From Synechococcales cyanobacterium bin2.concoct.b11b12b14.033 (lineage in GTDB: Bacteria; Cyanobacteriota; Vampirovibrionia; Caenarcaniphilales; Caenarcanaceae), in contig JAAFJH010000003.1 of the NCBI GenBank assembly GCA_013298875.1, positions 1 to 58,029 of the forward strand: a stretch of DNA of 58,029 nucleotides, in the 5' to 3' direction. Numbering within the stretch: the first letter of the stretch is position 1; each line of letters opens with the position of its first letter. Under the pieces are notes generated by a model, which ran no database searches, was not told the origin of the DNA, and worked only from the letters and a program-made list of their open reading frames with translations. Below are positions 35,651 to 43,448 of the stretch, piece by piece. Position numbers and translations under genes: made by a program.

Positions 35651-36559
35651 ATGTCTGAATTAAAAGAAAACGAAAAAGATACTGATGAATTAGCCCTGTT
35701 TGAGTTTGAAGAGGATGATGACGAGGATGTCAGTAAAGACAGTTTTAAAAAATATAATAATCCTCAGTTTGGTTTACCTGCCGAGTATGAAGCTAAACTT
35801 TCTTTAACTCAACAAGAATTAGCGGAGATGAAATCAAAAGTCTCTAAATTCGATTTAGCGATAAAAGAAGCAGATAATATGGCAGAAATGCATTCTTTTG
35901 AGAATCATTTTGCGGATGTGGATGATAGGATTAAAACTTACAACAAAGAACTAATAAAAAAGGTAAATAGTAAAACATACGAGTTGTTGAATAGTTTACA
36001 GAATGAGATTAATTCTTTAAAAGAAAAACAAGAAGAAGAAAAAATACATCGAATCAATTTAGCTAAAGATATAGTGTCAATGAATGACTCTTTATTTTTA
36101 GAAAAAGCTGCTCGTAGAAGTTTGGAAGATACTTTTGGAAATATTGATATTATTGATAAAAAAACTGGACAGAAAAAGAAATTAGGACAACAACAAGTAG
36201 ATGCTGCCTTAAGATTTTTTGGAGATCGTTATCAGACAGAGGCTAGGTTTGCCCAATTAGTTGATAATATCTATAGAGATAAACAACTAACACCTAAAGG
36301 GTTAAATAAAAAAATAGGTGTTTTGATTACCGATACCTTCAAACAGAAAATCGAAGAGCATATTAAAAATACTAAGAAAAACCCAGAGAAAAAAGAAACT
36401 ACCGAACCGTCAAAAAAATCTACTGATTCTTCAAAATCTTCCGAAAATGAAGAACAGAAAGAACTAACAGTAGAGGAAAAAGACAAATTAAGAGAAGAAA
36501 GAAGAAATAATCTTGAGCGAATTTTAAAAAATAAAAAAATGCTATCAACTAGTAGTTAG
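35651..36559 (+). CDS. putative scaffolding protein
   Basis: A 302-residue protein with the usual scaffold layout: a very acidic N-terminus (FEFEEDDDEDVSKD), a long charged coiled-coil middle (about 50-160) and a Lys/Glu/Ser-rich C-terminus. It lies between portal and capsid genes, where scaffolds normally sit. No protease motif is visible. The call rests on position and composition. A strong hairpin follows the stop. Confidence 0.65.
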   Translation: MSELKENEKDTDELALFEFEEDDDEDVSKDSFKKYNNPQFGLPAEYEAKLSLTQQELAEMKSKVSKFDLAIKEADNMAEMHSFENHFADVDDRIKTYNKELIKKVNSKTYELLNSLQNEINSLKEKQEEEKIHRINLAKDIVSMNDSLFLEKAARRSLEDTFGNIDIIDKKTGQKKKLGQQQVDAALRFFGDRYQTEARFAQLVDNIYRDKQLTPKGLNKKIGVLITDTFKQKIEEHIKNTKKNPEKKETTEPSKKSTDSSKSSENEEQKELTVEEKDKLREERRNNLERILKNKKMLSTSS

Positions 36560-36569
36560 ATCCTTGAGG

Positions 36570-36610
36570 AATACATCTTGAAATCTCAAATTGTGATTTC
36601 AAGATGTATT
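36570..36610. terminator. long perfect hairpin, probable bidirectional terminator
   Basis: AATACATCTTGAAATC (36570-36585) pairs perfectly over 16 bases with 36595-36610 across a nine-base loop. It lies between the scaffold-like gene and the convergent ADP-ribosylglycohydrolase gene. The A- and T-rich flanks are short, so it may act in both directions. Confidence 0.65.
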
Positions 36611-36725
36611 TAAAGAAAAGTTAAAAATTATCAGGTATTTCATCAATTTATTTCTTGATTGGTATGTTTTAGTTATACCCACTATTTTTAAGTTAAAACA
36701 AACTTTCCAAAGTATTAGGTTGTGT

Positions 36726-37694
36726 CTAATGGGCTTTTGTTAATTTCTCTTGGTGTTGGGTTAGTCTTTCTATTAAATCTTCAATGTCTTGTTTTCTAGC
36801 TATTTGTTCTATCCAATTATCCGGGATATTGTCATAACCATAAAGAAGTCCAGCGAGTCCCCCTGTAACCGCCCCTGTTGTATCTGTATCATCACCTAAA
36901 TTTACGGCTTTTAAAGTAGCTTCTTTATAGTTGTCTGTTGTTAGCAAACACCAAATACTCGCCTCCAGTGTATGTAATACGTATCCTGTACTAAAGATTT
37001 CATTTTCGGGTAATTTATAAATATTTTGATTTAACAGTCTATCAAATACTAAAATTTCATTTAATTCTATTGAAAGCAAACTTAAATGGTATTTTATTTC
37101 ATATTTTAAATTTTCATAAATTTCAAATTTGTCTAGTCCTAAAATTATAAGCCTTGCAAATTCAAGGTAATAAAAACAAGCAATTACAGAACGAACATGT
37201 CCATGTGTAATTGATGAAACTAGTTTTGTGATTTCGTATCTCTCAGAAATTGGTTTATCTTTAATGTGGAAAATTAGAGGTAAAATTCTCATTAATGAAC
37301 CATTGCCATTTGAAGATATATCAAAGCTACCTGCTAGATTGGGTTTTTCTCCTCTAAAAAGTTTTGTTATTGCTTTTTTTGTTATAAGTCCAATATCAAA
37401 AATATTACCTGTTGCTGTCCAATAGTTTTTAAAATACCAGTTTACAAAATTATTCCCAATAATATTTAAATCAAATTCCTGTGTTAATGCCTCTGCAAGA
37501 CAAAAGGTGAGAGAACTGTCGTCTGAAAAAGTGCCTGGGGTTAAATTATATGTACCATAACCTGTCATAGCAATTACAGGATTTTGTTTAATTGTATTTC
37601 TACTTTCAAATTCAACTGGAACCCCTAGTGCATCCCCAACTGCAACGCCAAATAACGCTGATTTAATATGTTTTTTCAAGGTTGTCATTGTCAA
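36726..37694 (-). CDS. ADP-ribosylglycohydrolase (DraG/ARH family)
   Basis: A 322-residue protein with the family's metal-binding motifs in order: GDALGVPVEF (20-29), TFSDDSSLT (55-63), NGNGSLMRILP (129-139), THGH (163-166) and GDDTDTTGAV (267-276). These enzymes remove ADP-ribose from proteins, nucleic acids or small molecules. It is leftward inside the rightward head module, so it was probably acquired separately. With NAD+ synthesis genes at 27-29 kb it points to phage control of NAD+/ADP-ribose chemistry, for example reversing host ADP-ribosylation. Confidence 0.9.
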   Translation of the reverse strand: MTMTTLKKHIKSALFGVAVGDALGVPVEFESRNTIKQNPVIAMTGYGTYNLTPGTFSDDSSLTFCLAEALTQEFDLNIIGNNFVNWYFKNYWTATGNIFDIGLITKKAITKLFRGEKPNLAGSFDISSNGNGSLMRILPLIFHIKDKPISERYEITKLVSSITHGHVRSVIACFYYLEFARLIILGLDKFEIYENLKYEIKYHLSLLSIELNEILVFDRLLNQNIYKLPENEIFSTGYVLHTLEASIWCLLTTDNYKEATLKAVNLGDDTDTTGAVTGGLAGLLYGYDNIPDNWIEQIARKQDIEDLIERLTQHQEKLTKAH

Positions 37695-37800
37695 TTATAC
37701 TGTAGTTCTTTTGCTTGTAGATAACTAATGATTATGTTAATATAGCATAAATCTTTTTATATTAATGAATAGGAATTTAAAGTCCCTTTTTTGTTATCAG

Positions 37801-37846
37801 TAAAATCCGGTTTAAAACCTCGTACTTTAGGACGGTGAGTATGTCA
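37801..37846 (+). repeat. probable IS605-type 3' end relic
   Basis: Forward reading KSGLKPRTLGR-stop, then GAGTATGTCAATGAA. CCTCGTAC and GGACGGTGAG can form an imperfect hairpin just before GTATGTCAAT, the terminus seen at the other IS605 ends in this window. Probably a solo remnant of a tnpB 3' end. Confidence 0.4.
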
Positions 37847-37888
37847 ATGAATAACCTTTTAAAATTAGATACCAATATCTAACTATTA

Positions 37889-38224
37889 ATGGCTCTTTTA
37901 GGGGAATCTTATATCTATCAATCACAAAACCTTAACTACAGGTTGCCGATTAATTACAAGACCTCAATAATTGAAGGTAATGATTTAGATGATTTTCATG
38001 CGTATATTAAAGAACTCCCAACTGTATTTAGATTAATTACTATTCCGTATCAAACTCCAGGTATGGCTGCCCCTAGTTTACTTGTTGAATGGCAAGAGGA
38101 CGGAATACCTTTAAGAAACATGATATGGCATGTACATAAAGTAAGTGAGAATGAGGAAAGGTTAGAATGTTTAGGGTATTACTTTTTAAAATTCCCCCAA
38201 GATAAAGGAAGGATTACTTTCTGA
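37889..38224 (+). CDS. hypothetical protein in head module
   Basis: A 111-residue beta-rich soluble protein (ELPTVFRLITIPYQTPGMAAPSLLVEWQEDGIPLRNMIWHVHKV) with no recognised family. It lies between scaffold-like and capsid genes, so a head-related role is possible. Its end overlaps the convergent gene by 11 bases. Confidence 0.55.
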   Translation: MALLGESYIYQSQNLNYRLPINYKTSIIEGNDLDDFHAYIKELPTVFRLITIPYQTPGMAAPSLLVEWQEDGIPLRNMIWHVHKVSENEERLECLGYYFLKFPQDKGRITF

Positions 38225-38918
38225 AAACCCTTTGAACAGACTCCTCTAAATCAATACCTGATTTAACGGCTATTAACTTTAATAATGCCATAAACATTAG
38301 AAATACTTCTAAATTAGACATATATAGCTCTTCTTCAGTAAGGTGTTCTTCTTCCCCTTCTTCTGATATCTCGTATTCTTCTACTGAAATTAAATCGACT
38401 GCTAGATTTGCGGTATCACCACTTAACTCACATAATGTTTTACACACAATCGCAAACTCCGATATATTTTCAATTAAGAAATAAACAAAAAATAAAACAT
38501 TCACATTATCGTTGGCAGAATCATTTAAAGAATCAGTGGGAGAATCATCAGTTAATAGAGTTTCCATACAACTCAATGTATTGAAGGGGAAATTTTTTGT
38601 TTTCTCTATATAGTCCGGTATTTTTAATATATTGGCTATCTCGATCCAGTTCTTAACTAGCTCTAATATTATTAGTTCAAATTTCTCTTTTAATTTACCT
38701 AATCTACCTAAATTAGATATATGATTTGCCCCATCCCATATTGCTCTAGCACCTACGTTTATATTTTCTTGACAAATCCCTAATTTCCCTATAAGTTCTG
38801 TCATTTTATAAATACGATGATATATATCGTATCCAGTAGCTGACCTATACCTAGTTCGATATTTTAACAAAAGTTGTTTTATATCAATCTCAAATTGGGG
38901 CTTTTCCGAAATATTCAT
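38214..38918 (-). CDS. hypothetical helical protein
   Basis: A 234-residue, mostly helical protein with a hydrophobic stretch at about 140-160 (NVNVLFFVYFLIENISEFAIVC), an acidic segment (EEYEISEEGEEEHLTEEEL) and another hydrophobic helix (VFLMFMALLKLIAV). Not recognised. It reads against the flanking head genes, like the ADP-ribosylglycohydrolase gene. Confidence 0.55.
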   Translation of the reverse strand: MNISEKPQFEIDIKQLLLKYRTRYRSATGYDIYHRIYKMTELIGKLGICQENINVGARAIWDGANHISNLGRLGKLKEKFELIILELVKNWIEIANILKIPDYIEKTKNFPFNTLSCMETLLTDDSPTDSLNDSANDNVNVLFFVYFLIENISEFAIVCKTLCELSGDTANLAVDLISVEEYEISEEGEEEHLTEEELYMSNLEVFLMFMALLKLIAVKSGIDLEESVQRVFRK

Positions 38919-39068
38919 TATATCCTATTTTTATCTGTATGCTGTTTTTCCTAAGTAATTTTAACAGATCATTGACCTTTATCTGCACCTTGATAAAAGC
39001 CTTTTTTAATTAGTACATATAATTATTTGTAAGTAATAAATCTTTTATTCAAGGATTAAATAAGAAAT

Positions 39069-40445
39069 ATGTCTACCAGTGTTATAAAATACGGGACTTA
39101 TAGTAACTTTCCAGGGGATGTACAAGTAAATACAAGAAACCTGGATCAGACAATTCGTGCAACTGTAGTTACTAGCTCCCCTTTAATTCGTTTTTTATAT
39201 GGAACCGCTCTTGCGTTTGATAGTTTTGAAGAGTTTTTAAAAGAAGATCCATTAGGTTATGTCGCAAATGCTTCTGAAGAACTCGATAGAAATCAAGAGA
39301 AAAAGTATATAGCGAAAAATAAAGCTCCAATCGGTGATTTTGTCACTGTTATGGAAGATGTTGTTCCGCCTCCAATTTTAACCGTTAGAGGTAATTTTCT
39401 AGCCACCAATAATTTGTTGAACTTTGTAGATTTTGCTGAGTATCACGCATTAGCGGGTACTAAACTTTTATGTATACGTACTGGTGAATATTTCTTAGTT
39501 CAATTAAACGCTAACAGTAATGATGGCATCTCGGTGGCTCGTGGTATAGATACAACTACTCCTCAAGCCTTAAATGACGGAGATACTTTATTAGTTTGTG
39601 GACAACATTTAGACCTTTTAGGACCTCAAATTGTCGCTCCTTCTACCACTCCACGTGGACGTAAAAAAAGAAAAAATGGTTGGGCTCGTATTATGACTCT
39701 CGCAATGCCTATCGGTCCTGCATTTCGTGAAGAAGGTGTTTTATATAATGGTCAATTCATGGAGTTTGTGGATGATTTAGCATTAATGAAACATAAACAG
39801 ATGATCTTAAATGAAGTCCTGTATGCAGATCGGAATGGTGTTGATGAAGGTAGATCTCCTATCGGTCAATTCAATGGCTGGACTTACTGGGCTAAACAAA
39901 ACCCATCCATCTACTATGCGTTACAAGATATCGGTATCTTGACTCCTTCTAATTTTGAAGCCTTAATGACCTGGTTTGAACCCTATGAAGGAATTGGATC
40001 TACAAGAGATAATCCTATGGTATACTTCTGTGGTACTAGTGCGTATAAAGCTTTCCAAAAATACTTAAAGCACAATATCTTGATTCAATCTAAGGATCAT
40101 ATTAGTACCACTGTTGGGGGTGTTGTTGAGAAATATATTACCGATACTGGTAAGGTTATATTTTTCTGCTTGGATCGTTACCTAGATCATATAGGTCGCT
40201 CCGGTGATTGCTTTATGACTGCTGAAGATAATCTTAATTTAATTATCGGTGAAGATGAGTACTTTGCTCCTGAATCTGAAAGATTACAGATTATGGATGC
40301 GGGTGCTAGATTCTGTCAGTATATTCCGGATTACATTTCCCGAAATGGCTCAAGAGCTGATGGTCTAATTTCGCAGTTTAGTTTGCAATGTGCTTATCCT
40401 CAGTTACTCGCTGTAGCGACTGGTATTAAAGCTCCTTCTGCTTAA
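39069..40445 (+). CDS. putative major capsid protein
   Basis: A 458-residue protein. Length, soluble alpha/beta composition, position after portal and scaffold, and its own strong terminator fit a major capsid protein. Segments such as YNGQFMEFVDDLALMKHKQMILNEV and MVYFCGTSAYKAFQKYLKHNI have the look of capsid subunits of the HK97 fold, but I cannot prove the fold by eye. A basic stretch RGRKKRKNGW (about 196-205) could face packaged DNA. Codon use here is richer in CGT and GGT than in neighbours, consistent with high expression. Confidence 0.7.
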   Translation: MSTSVIKYGTYSNFPGDVQVNTRNLDQTIRATVVTSSPLIRFLYGTALAFDSFEEFLKEDPLGYVANASEELDRNQEKKYIAKNKAPIGDFVTVMEDVVPPPILTVRGNFLATNNLLNFVDFAEYHALAGTKLLCIRTGEYFLVQLNANSNDGISVARGIDTTTPQALNDGDTLLVCGQHLDLLGPQIVAPSTTPRGRKKRKNGWARIMTLAMPIGPAFREEGVLYNGQFMEFVDDLALMKHKQMILNEVLYADRNGVDEGRSPIGQFNGWTYWAKQNPSIYYALQDIGILTPSNFEALMTWFEPYEGIGSTRDNPMVYFCGTSAYKAFQKYLKHNILIQSKDHISTTVGGVVEKYITDTGKVIFFCLDRYLDHIGRSGDCFMTAEDNLNLIIGEDEYFAPESERLQIMDAGARFCQYIPDYISRNGSRADGLISQFSLQCAYPQLLAVATGIKAPSA

Positions 40446-40468
40446 GAAGAGTTTCTGCTATCTTAAAT

Positions 40469-40504
40469 ACAGGGTTGTGGTTCGCCATGACTCTGTTTTT
40501 TTTT
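40469..40504 (+). terminator. strong intrinsic terminator after capsid gene
   Basis: ACAGGGTTGTGG (40469-40480) pairs with CCATGACTCTGT (40485-40496) across a TTCG tetraloop, followed by nine T. It is the strongest terminator in the window, as expected after a highly expressed capsid gene. Confidence 0.9.
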
Positions 40505-40555
40505 GTTATTATTTTGGTGATTTAGGGTAAGATAAATAACAGATCAAAAAAACAA

Positions 40556-41803
40556 ATGCAGATAAAAGAAATCCCCTTCAATATAGCGAAAGAGTTTTTA
40601 ACCGAATATCATTATTTACATTCAATCCCGAAAGGTACATCTTATTGTATTGGGGCTTTTCCTAGTTTGGACTCTAATGAATTAGAGGGAGTTATTTGTT
40701 TCGGGAATCCTATTGCTAAGAATTTATGGAAAGGTATATTTAATGTACAGGTGAGTGTTAAGGAACTTTCCAGATTAGCGATCAAAGAAGGTTCGGGCTT
40801 TATTGCTTCTCAGTTGATCAGTAAAGCTATTAAATTGGTAGATTGTGATGCGATTATATCTTATGCGGATACAAATCAAGGGCATGTTGGGATTGTATAT
40901 CAAGCTACTAATTGGCTGTATTTAGGTATTACTCAAAAGAGAACCGAATATTATTTGAAGTCTCGTCCTGACCTTCATAGTAGATCTTTATTTGGAGACA
41001 AGACAGTGCAGGAACTCCAGAAGATTTATGGTGAAGATCTAGATAAGAGGGAAACTCCCTATAAATTGAAATATCTTTATTTAAAAACCAAAAAAGCAAA
41101 GAAAAACCTTAAAGCAACCACAGAATCTTATGTTAAGACTATAGATAGTATATTAAGGAAATATATTTATTGTTGGGTAAATAAATTGAATGATAAGAAA
41201 TATGTAGGGAAAACAAGTAGACCTTTAAGTCATCGATATACTGCATTCAACCCCATAAATGGTTCTAATGGGAGGTATTTTATGAGGGCTATTTGTAAGT
41301 ACGGAAAAGAAAACTTTCAATGTTCAATATTAGAAGAGTTGCCTGGCAATATAACTTCTGAAGAGTTGAGCCAAAAAGAGCTTTATTGGATCAATAAGCT
41401 AAATACATTAAGTCCTGCGGGTTATAATGTTAGTATTCCGGATTCCGAGAATATAGGTAGTGATACTAGACCGGACATTAAAGGTATTGCTAGACCTAAA
41501 TATGTGAGGGAGAAAATTAAACTAAATTGGGAATCAAATACTAGAAAGTTTATTAGAGGTAAACTAGTTAGTCCAGAAGGAAAGTTGATTGAATTTAAGA
41601 ATTTAGCTAAATTCTTAAATGAAACAGAAGGTTTAGGTCATAAAGATGAAAGAAATATAACTGCTTTATTGAAGGGGGAAAGATATTATGTGAAGGGATG
41701 GCGAAAATATACTTCTAGTATTGATTTAATTCCCTTTTCAGAATGGGAAAAACCTAAACCAGTATTTGACATACACTCTGCTCTAAAGAGCAAAGGAACT
41801 TAA
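40556..41803 (+). pseudogene. Mom-like acyltransferase / GIY-YIG endonuclease, 3' end displaced by insertion
   Basis: 415 codons. Residues 1-135 resemble the phage Mom-type GNAT domain: ELSRLAIKEGSGFIASQLI (70-88), ISYADTNQGHVGIVYQATNWLYLG (101-124). Residues 203-300 are a GIY-YIG nuclease (YIYCWV, KKYVGKTSRPLSHR, KYGKENFQ, E in KELYWI). Residues 315-400 carry a NUMOD-like DNA-binding unit (LVSPEGKLIEFKN...YYVKGWRKY). From about 41766 the frame reads into an IS605-type element, so the last 13 or so residues are foreign. The original C-terminus, a second NUMOD-like unit, survives at 43031-43261. Confidence 0.75.
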
Positions 41804-43030
41804 CGCTTCATTGAAATTTGCTAGTAAACTAGACTTACAATTTCTCTGCGTTCGTTTATAGTCTCCCAATGCCCTGTGGCGACTTTCTCTATATTTTTAG
41901 CGGCGTTTTCATCTCGATCATGAACAGTTCCACATCTTAAACATTCAACTGAACGAACTTTTAAATCAAGTTTTCCCCATTTATACCCGCAACTAGAACA
42001 AACTTGACTTGTAGGTTCCCAACGATTAATTACCCGACACTCTCTGCCAAACTTCTCAGACTTGCTTTCACACAAAGTTCTAAACTCTCTCCAGCCTTGC
42101 AAGCTTATTACTCGTGCCAATTTATGGTTTTTTACCATCCCCGACACGTTTAAATCTTCCAAAACAATTAGTTGATTTTCCTTTACTATTTTGGTTGACA
42201 GCTTGTGCAGAAAGTCTTTGCGTATATTTGCAATTTGATTATGCTTTTTAGCAAGTTTTAGTTTGGCTTTCAGTCTTCGGTTTGAGCCTTTTGATTTCCT
42301 TGCTAAAGCTTTTTGCAACTTCCTAACTTTTTTGTCAAGTTTTGTGTAGTTTGGGCTTTCAGCCGTCTCTCCATTGCTCAAAAATGCAAAAGTTTTTATT
42401 CCCAAATCAATACCGATACTTTGGTTTTTAGCCTCAATACTGACTGGTTCAACCTCTACGACAAAACTTAAAAAATAGCAATCAGTACAATCTTTAATTA
42501 CCGTTACCGAACTTGGCTCAGATGGCATTTCTCTTGACCAAATCGGGGTTAAATTACCAACTTTAGCCAAATAGACTTCATTATCTTTCACTGAAAAAGC
42601 ATTACTAGCGAACTCAGCCGACTGGTAGTTAGTCTTTTTCTTGAATTTTGGATATTTTATTTTTTTGCCTTTTCTTTTCCCTTTACAAGAATCAAAAAAG
42701 TTTTTAAATGCCCCTTCCAGCTTTCGGAGAGACTGTTGTAATGGAACAGATGAAACATTATTTAGCCATTCTCTTTCTTTTGTCTTTTTTGATTCAGTGA
42801 GCAAAGCCGACAATTCTTTAGAGTTTGGTTTCTTTTCAGCTTGCTTGCAAATAGCCAAAGCATCATTATACACAATCCTCACACAACCAAACAATTGAGC
42901 TAAACTCTCTTTCTGTTGGTCTGTTGGGTAAAATCTATATTGATACCTAGCTTTCATGCTTTATGCTAAAATGATTTAACTGTTAAATTATACTACAAGA
43001 CTCAGTAAATGCCGTCCTGAAGTTAGGGAC
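41766..43030 (-). mobile_element. IS605-type element carrying only tnpB
   Basis: The right end is at about 41766 (TTGACATAC, next to the hairpin TTTGCTC/GAGCAAA) and the left end near 43030 (a GTCC/GGAC hairpin at 43015-43030). It contains tnpB and no tnpA, so it would need a transposase in trans. It splits a GIY-YIG endonuclease gene whose two parts flank it. Exact ends are uncertain by a few bases because such elements make no target duplication. Confidence 0.7.
41821..42957 (-). CDS. tnpB: TnpB RNA-guided nuclease of IS605-type element
   Basis: A 378-residue, full-length TnpB. RuvC residues are all present: D184 in GIDLGIKTF, E267 in VLEDLNVSGM, D349 in DRDENAAKNI. A zinc finger uses C320, C323, C339 and C342. 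TnpB cuts DNA guided by an RNA read from the element's right end, which here would overlap the gene's 3' end (41766-41880) and use flanking DNA as guide. A degraded copy of this 3' end lies at 54743-54858. The nuclease looks functional from sequence. Confidence 0.9.
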   Translation of the reverse strand: MKARYQYRFYPTDQQKESLAQLFGCVRIVYNDALAICKQAEKKPNSKELSALLTESKKTKEREWLNNVSSVPLQQSLRKLEGAFKNFFDSCKGKRKGKKIKYPKFKKKTNYQSAEFASNAFSVKDNEVYLAKVGNLTPIWSREMPSEPSSVTVIKDCTDCYFLSFVVEVEPVSIEAKNQSIGIDLGIKTFAFLSNGETAESPNYTKLDKKVRKLQKALARKSKGSNRRLKAKLKLAKKHNQIANIRKDFLHKLSTKIVKENQLIVLEDLNVSGMVKNHKLARVISLQGWREFRTLCESKSEKFGRECRVINRWEPTSQVCSSCGYKWGKLDLKVRSVECLRCGTVHDRDENAAKNIEKVATGHWETINERREIVSLVY

Positions 43031-43261
43031 TTTTACCTAATTTTTTCCGATAATGAAGAAACAAAACAAAAAATGTTAAAAACCTTAAATAAAAGGGTAG
43101 GTTATAAGAAGCAACTTATTAGTCCTACAGGAGAATTAATTACATTTTTTAATTATTCTGAAGTAGAAGATTTAATAGGTAGCTCTAAAGATAGTATATG
43201 TAGCTTCTATAAAAACCCTAAACGAAAAACATTTAAAGGATGGATAAAAAATGATAATTAA
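43031..43261 (+). pseudogene. 3' fragment of the split GIY-YIG endonuclease
   Basis: An open frame from the element's left end to the stop at 43261 encodes SDNEETKQKMLKTLNKR then a NUMOD-like unit (ISPTGELITFFNYSEVED...KTFKGWIKND). This matches the C-terminal units of the GIY-YIG proteins at 40556 and 43432. An internal ATG at 43073 could still be used. It is best read as the displaced end of the 40556 gene. Confidence 0.65.
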
Positions 43262-43448
43262 TGGTAAATATCAAATAATAGCAATTGACCGATATAGATG
43301 GAATAATAAATGTTCGGATGATGAAAAGCCTGAATATAATCTAGAGGTTGATCTATATCATATAAAAACTGGCGAAACAAGCAAAGTAAGGGGAGATGAT
43401 TTTAACCGGATAATAAGGGATTTAGTTATTGATGATGAGATGTATTAG
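43251..43448 (+). CDS. hypothetical small protein
   Basis: A 65-residue protein, overlapping the preceding stop by 11 bases and the start of the next endonuclease gene by 17 bases. The sequence (YQIIAIDRYRWNNKCSDDEKPEYNLEVDLYHIKTGE) looks like a small beta barrel. A similar short gene beside homing endonucleases is not known to me. Confidence 0.5.
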   Translation: MIINGKYQIIAIDRYRWNNKCSDDEKPEYNLEVDLYHIKTGETSKVRGDDFNRIIRDLVIDDEMY

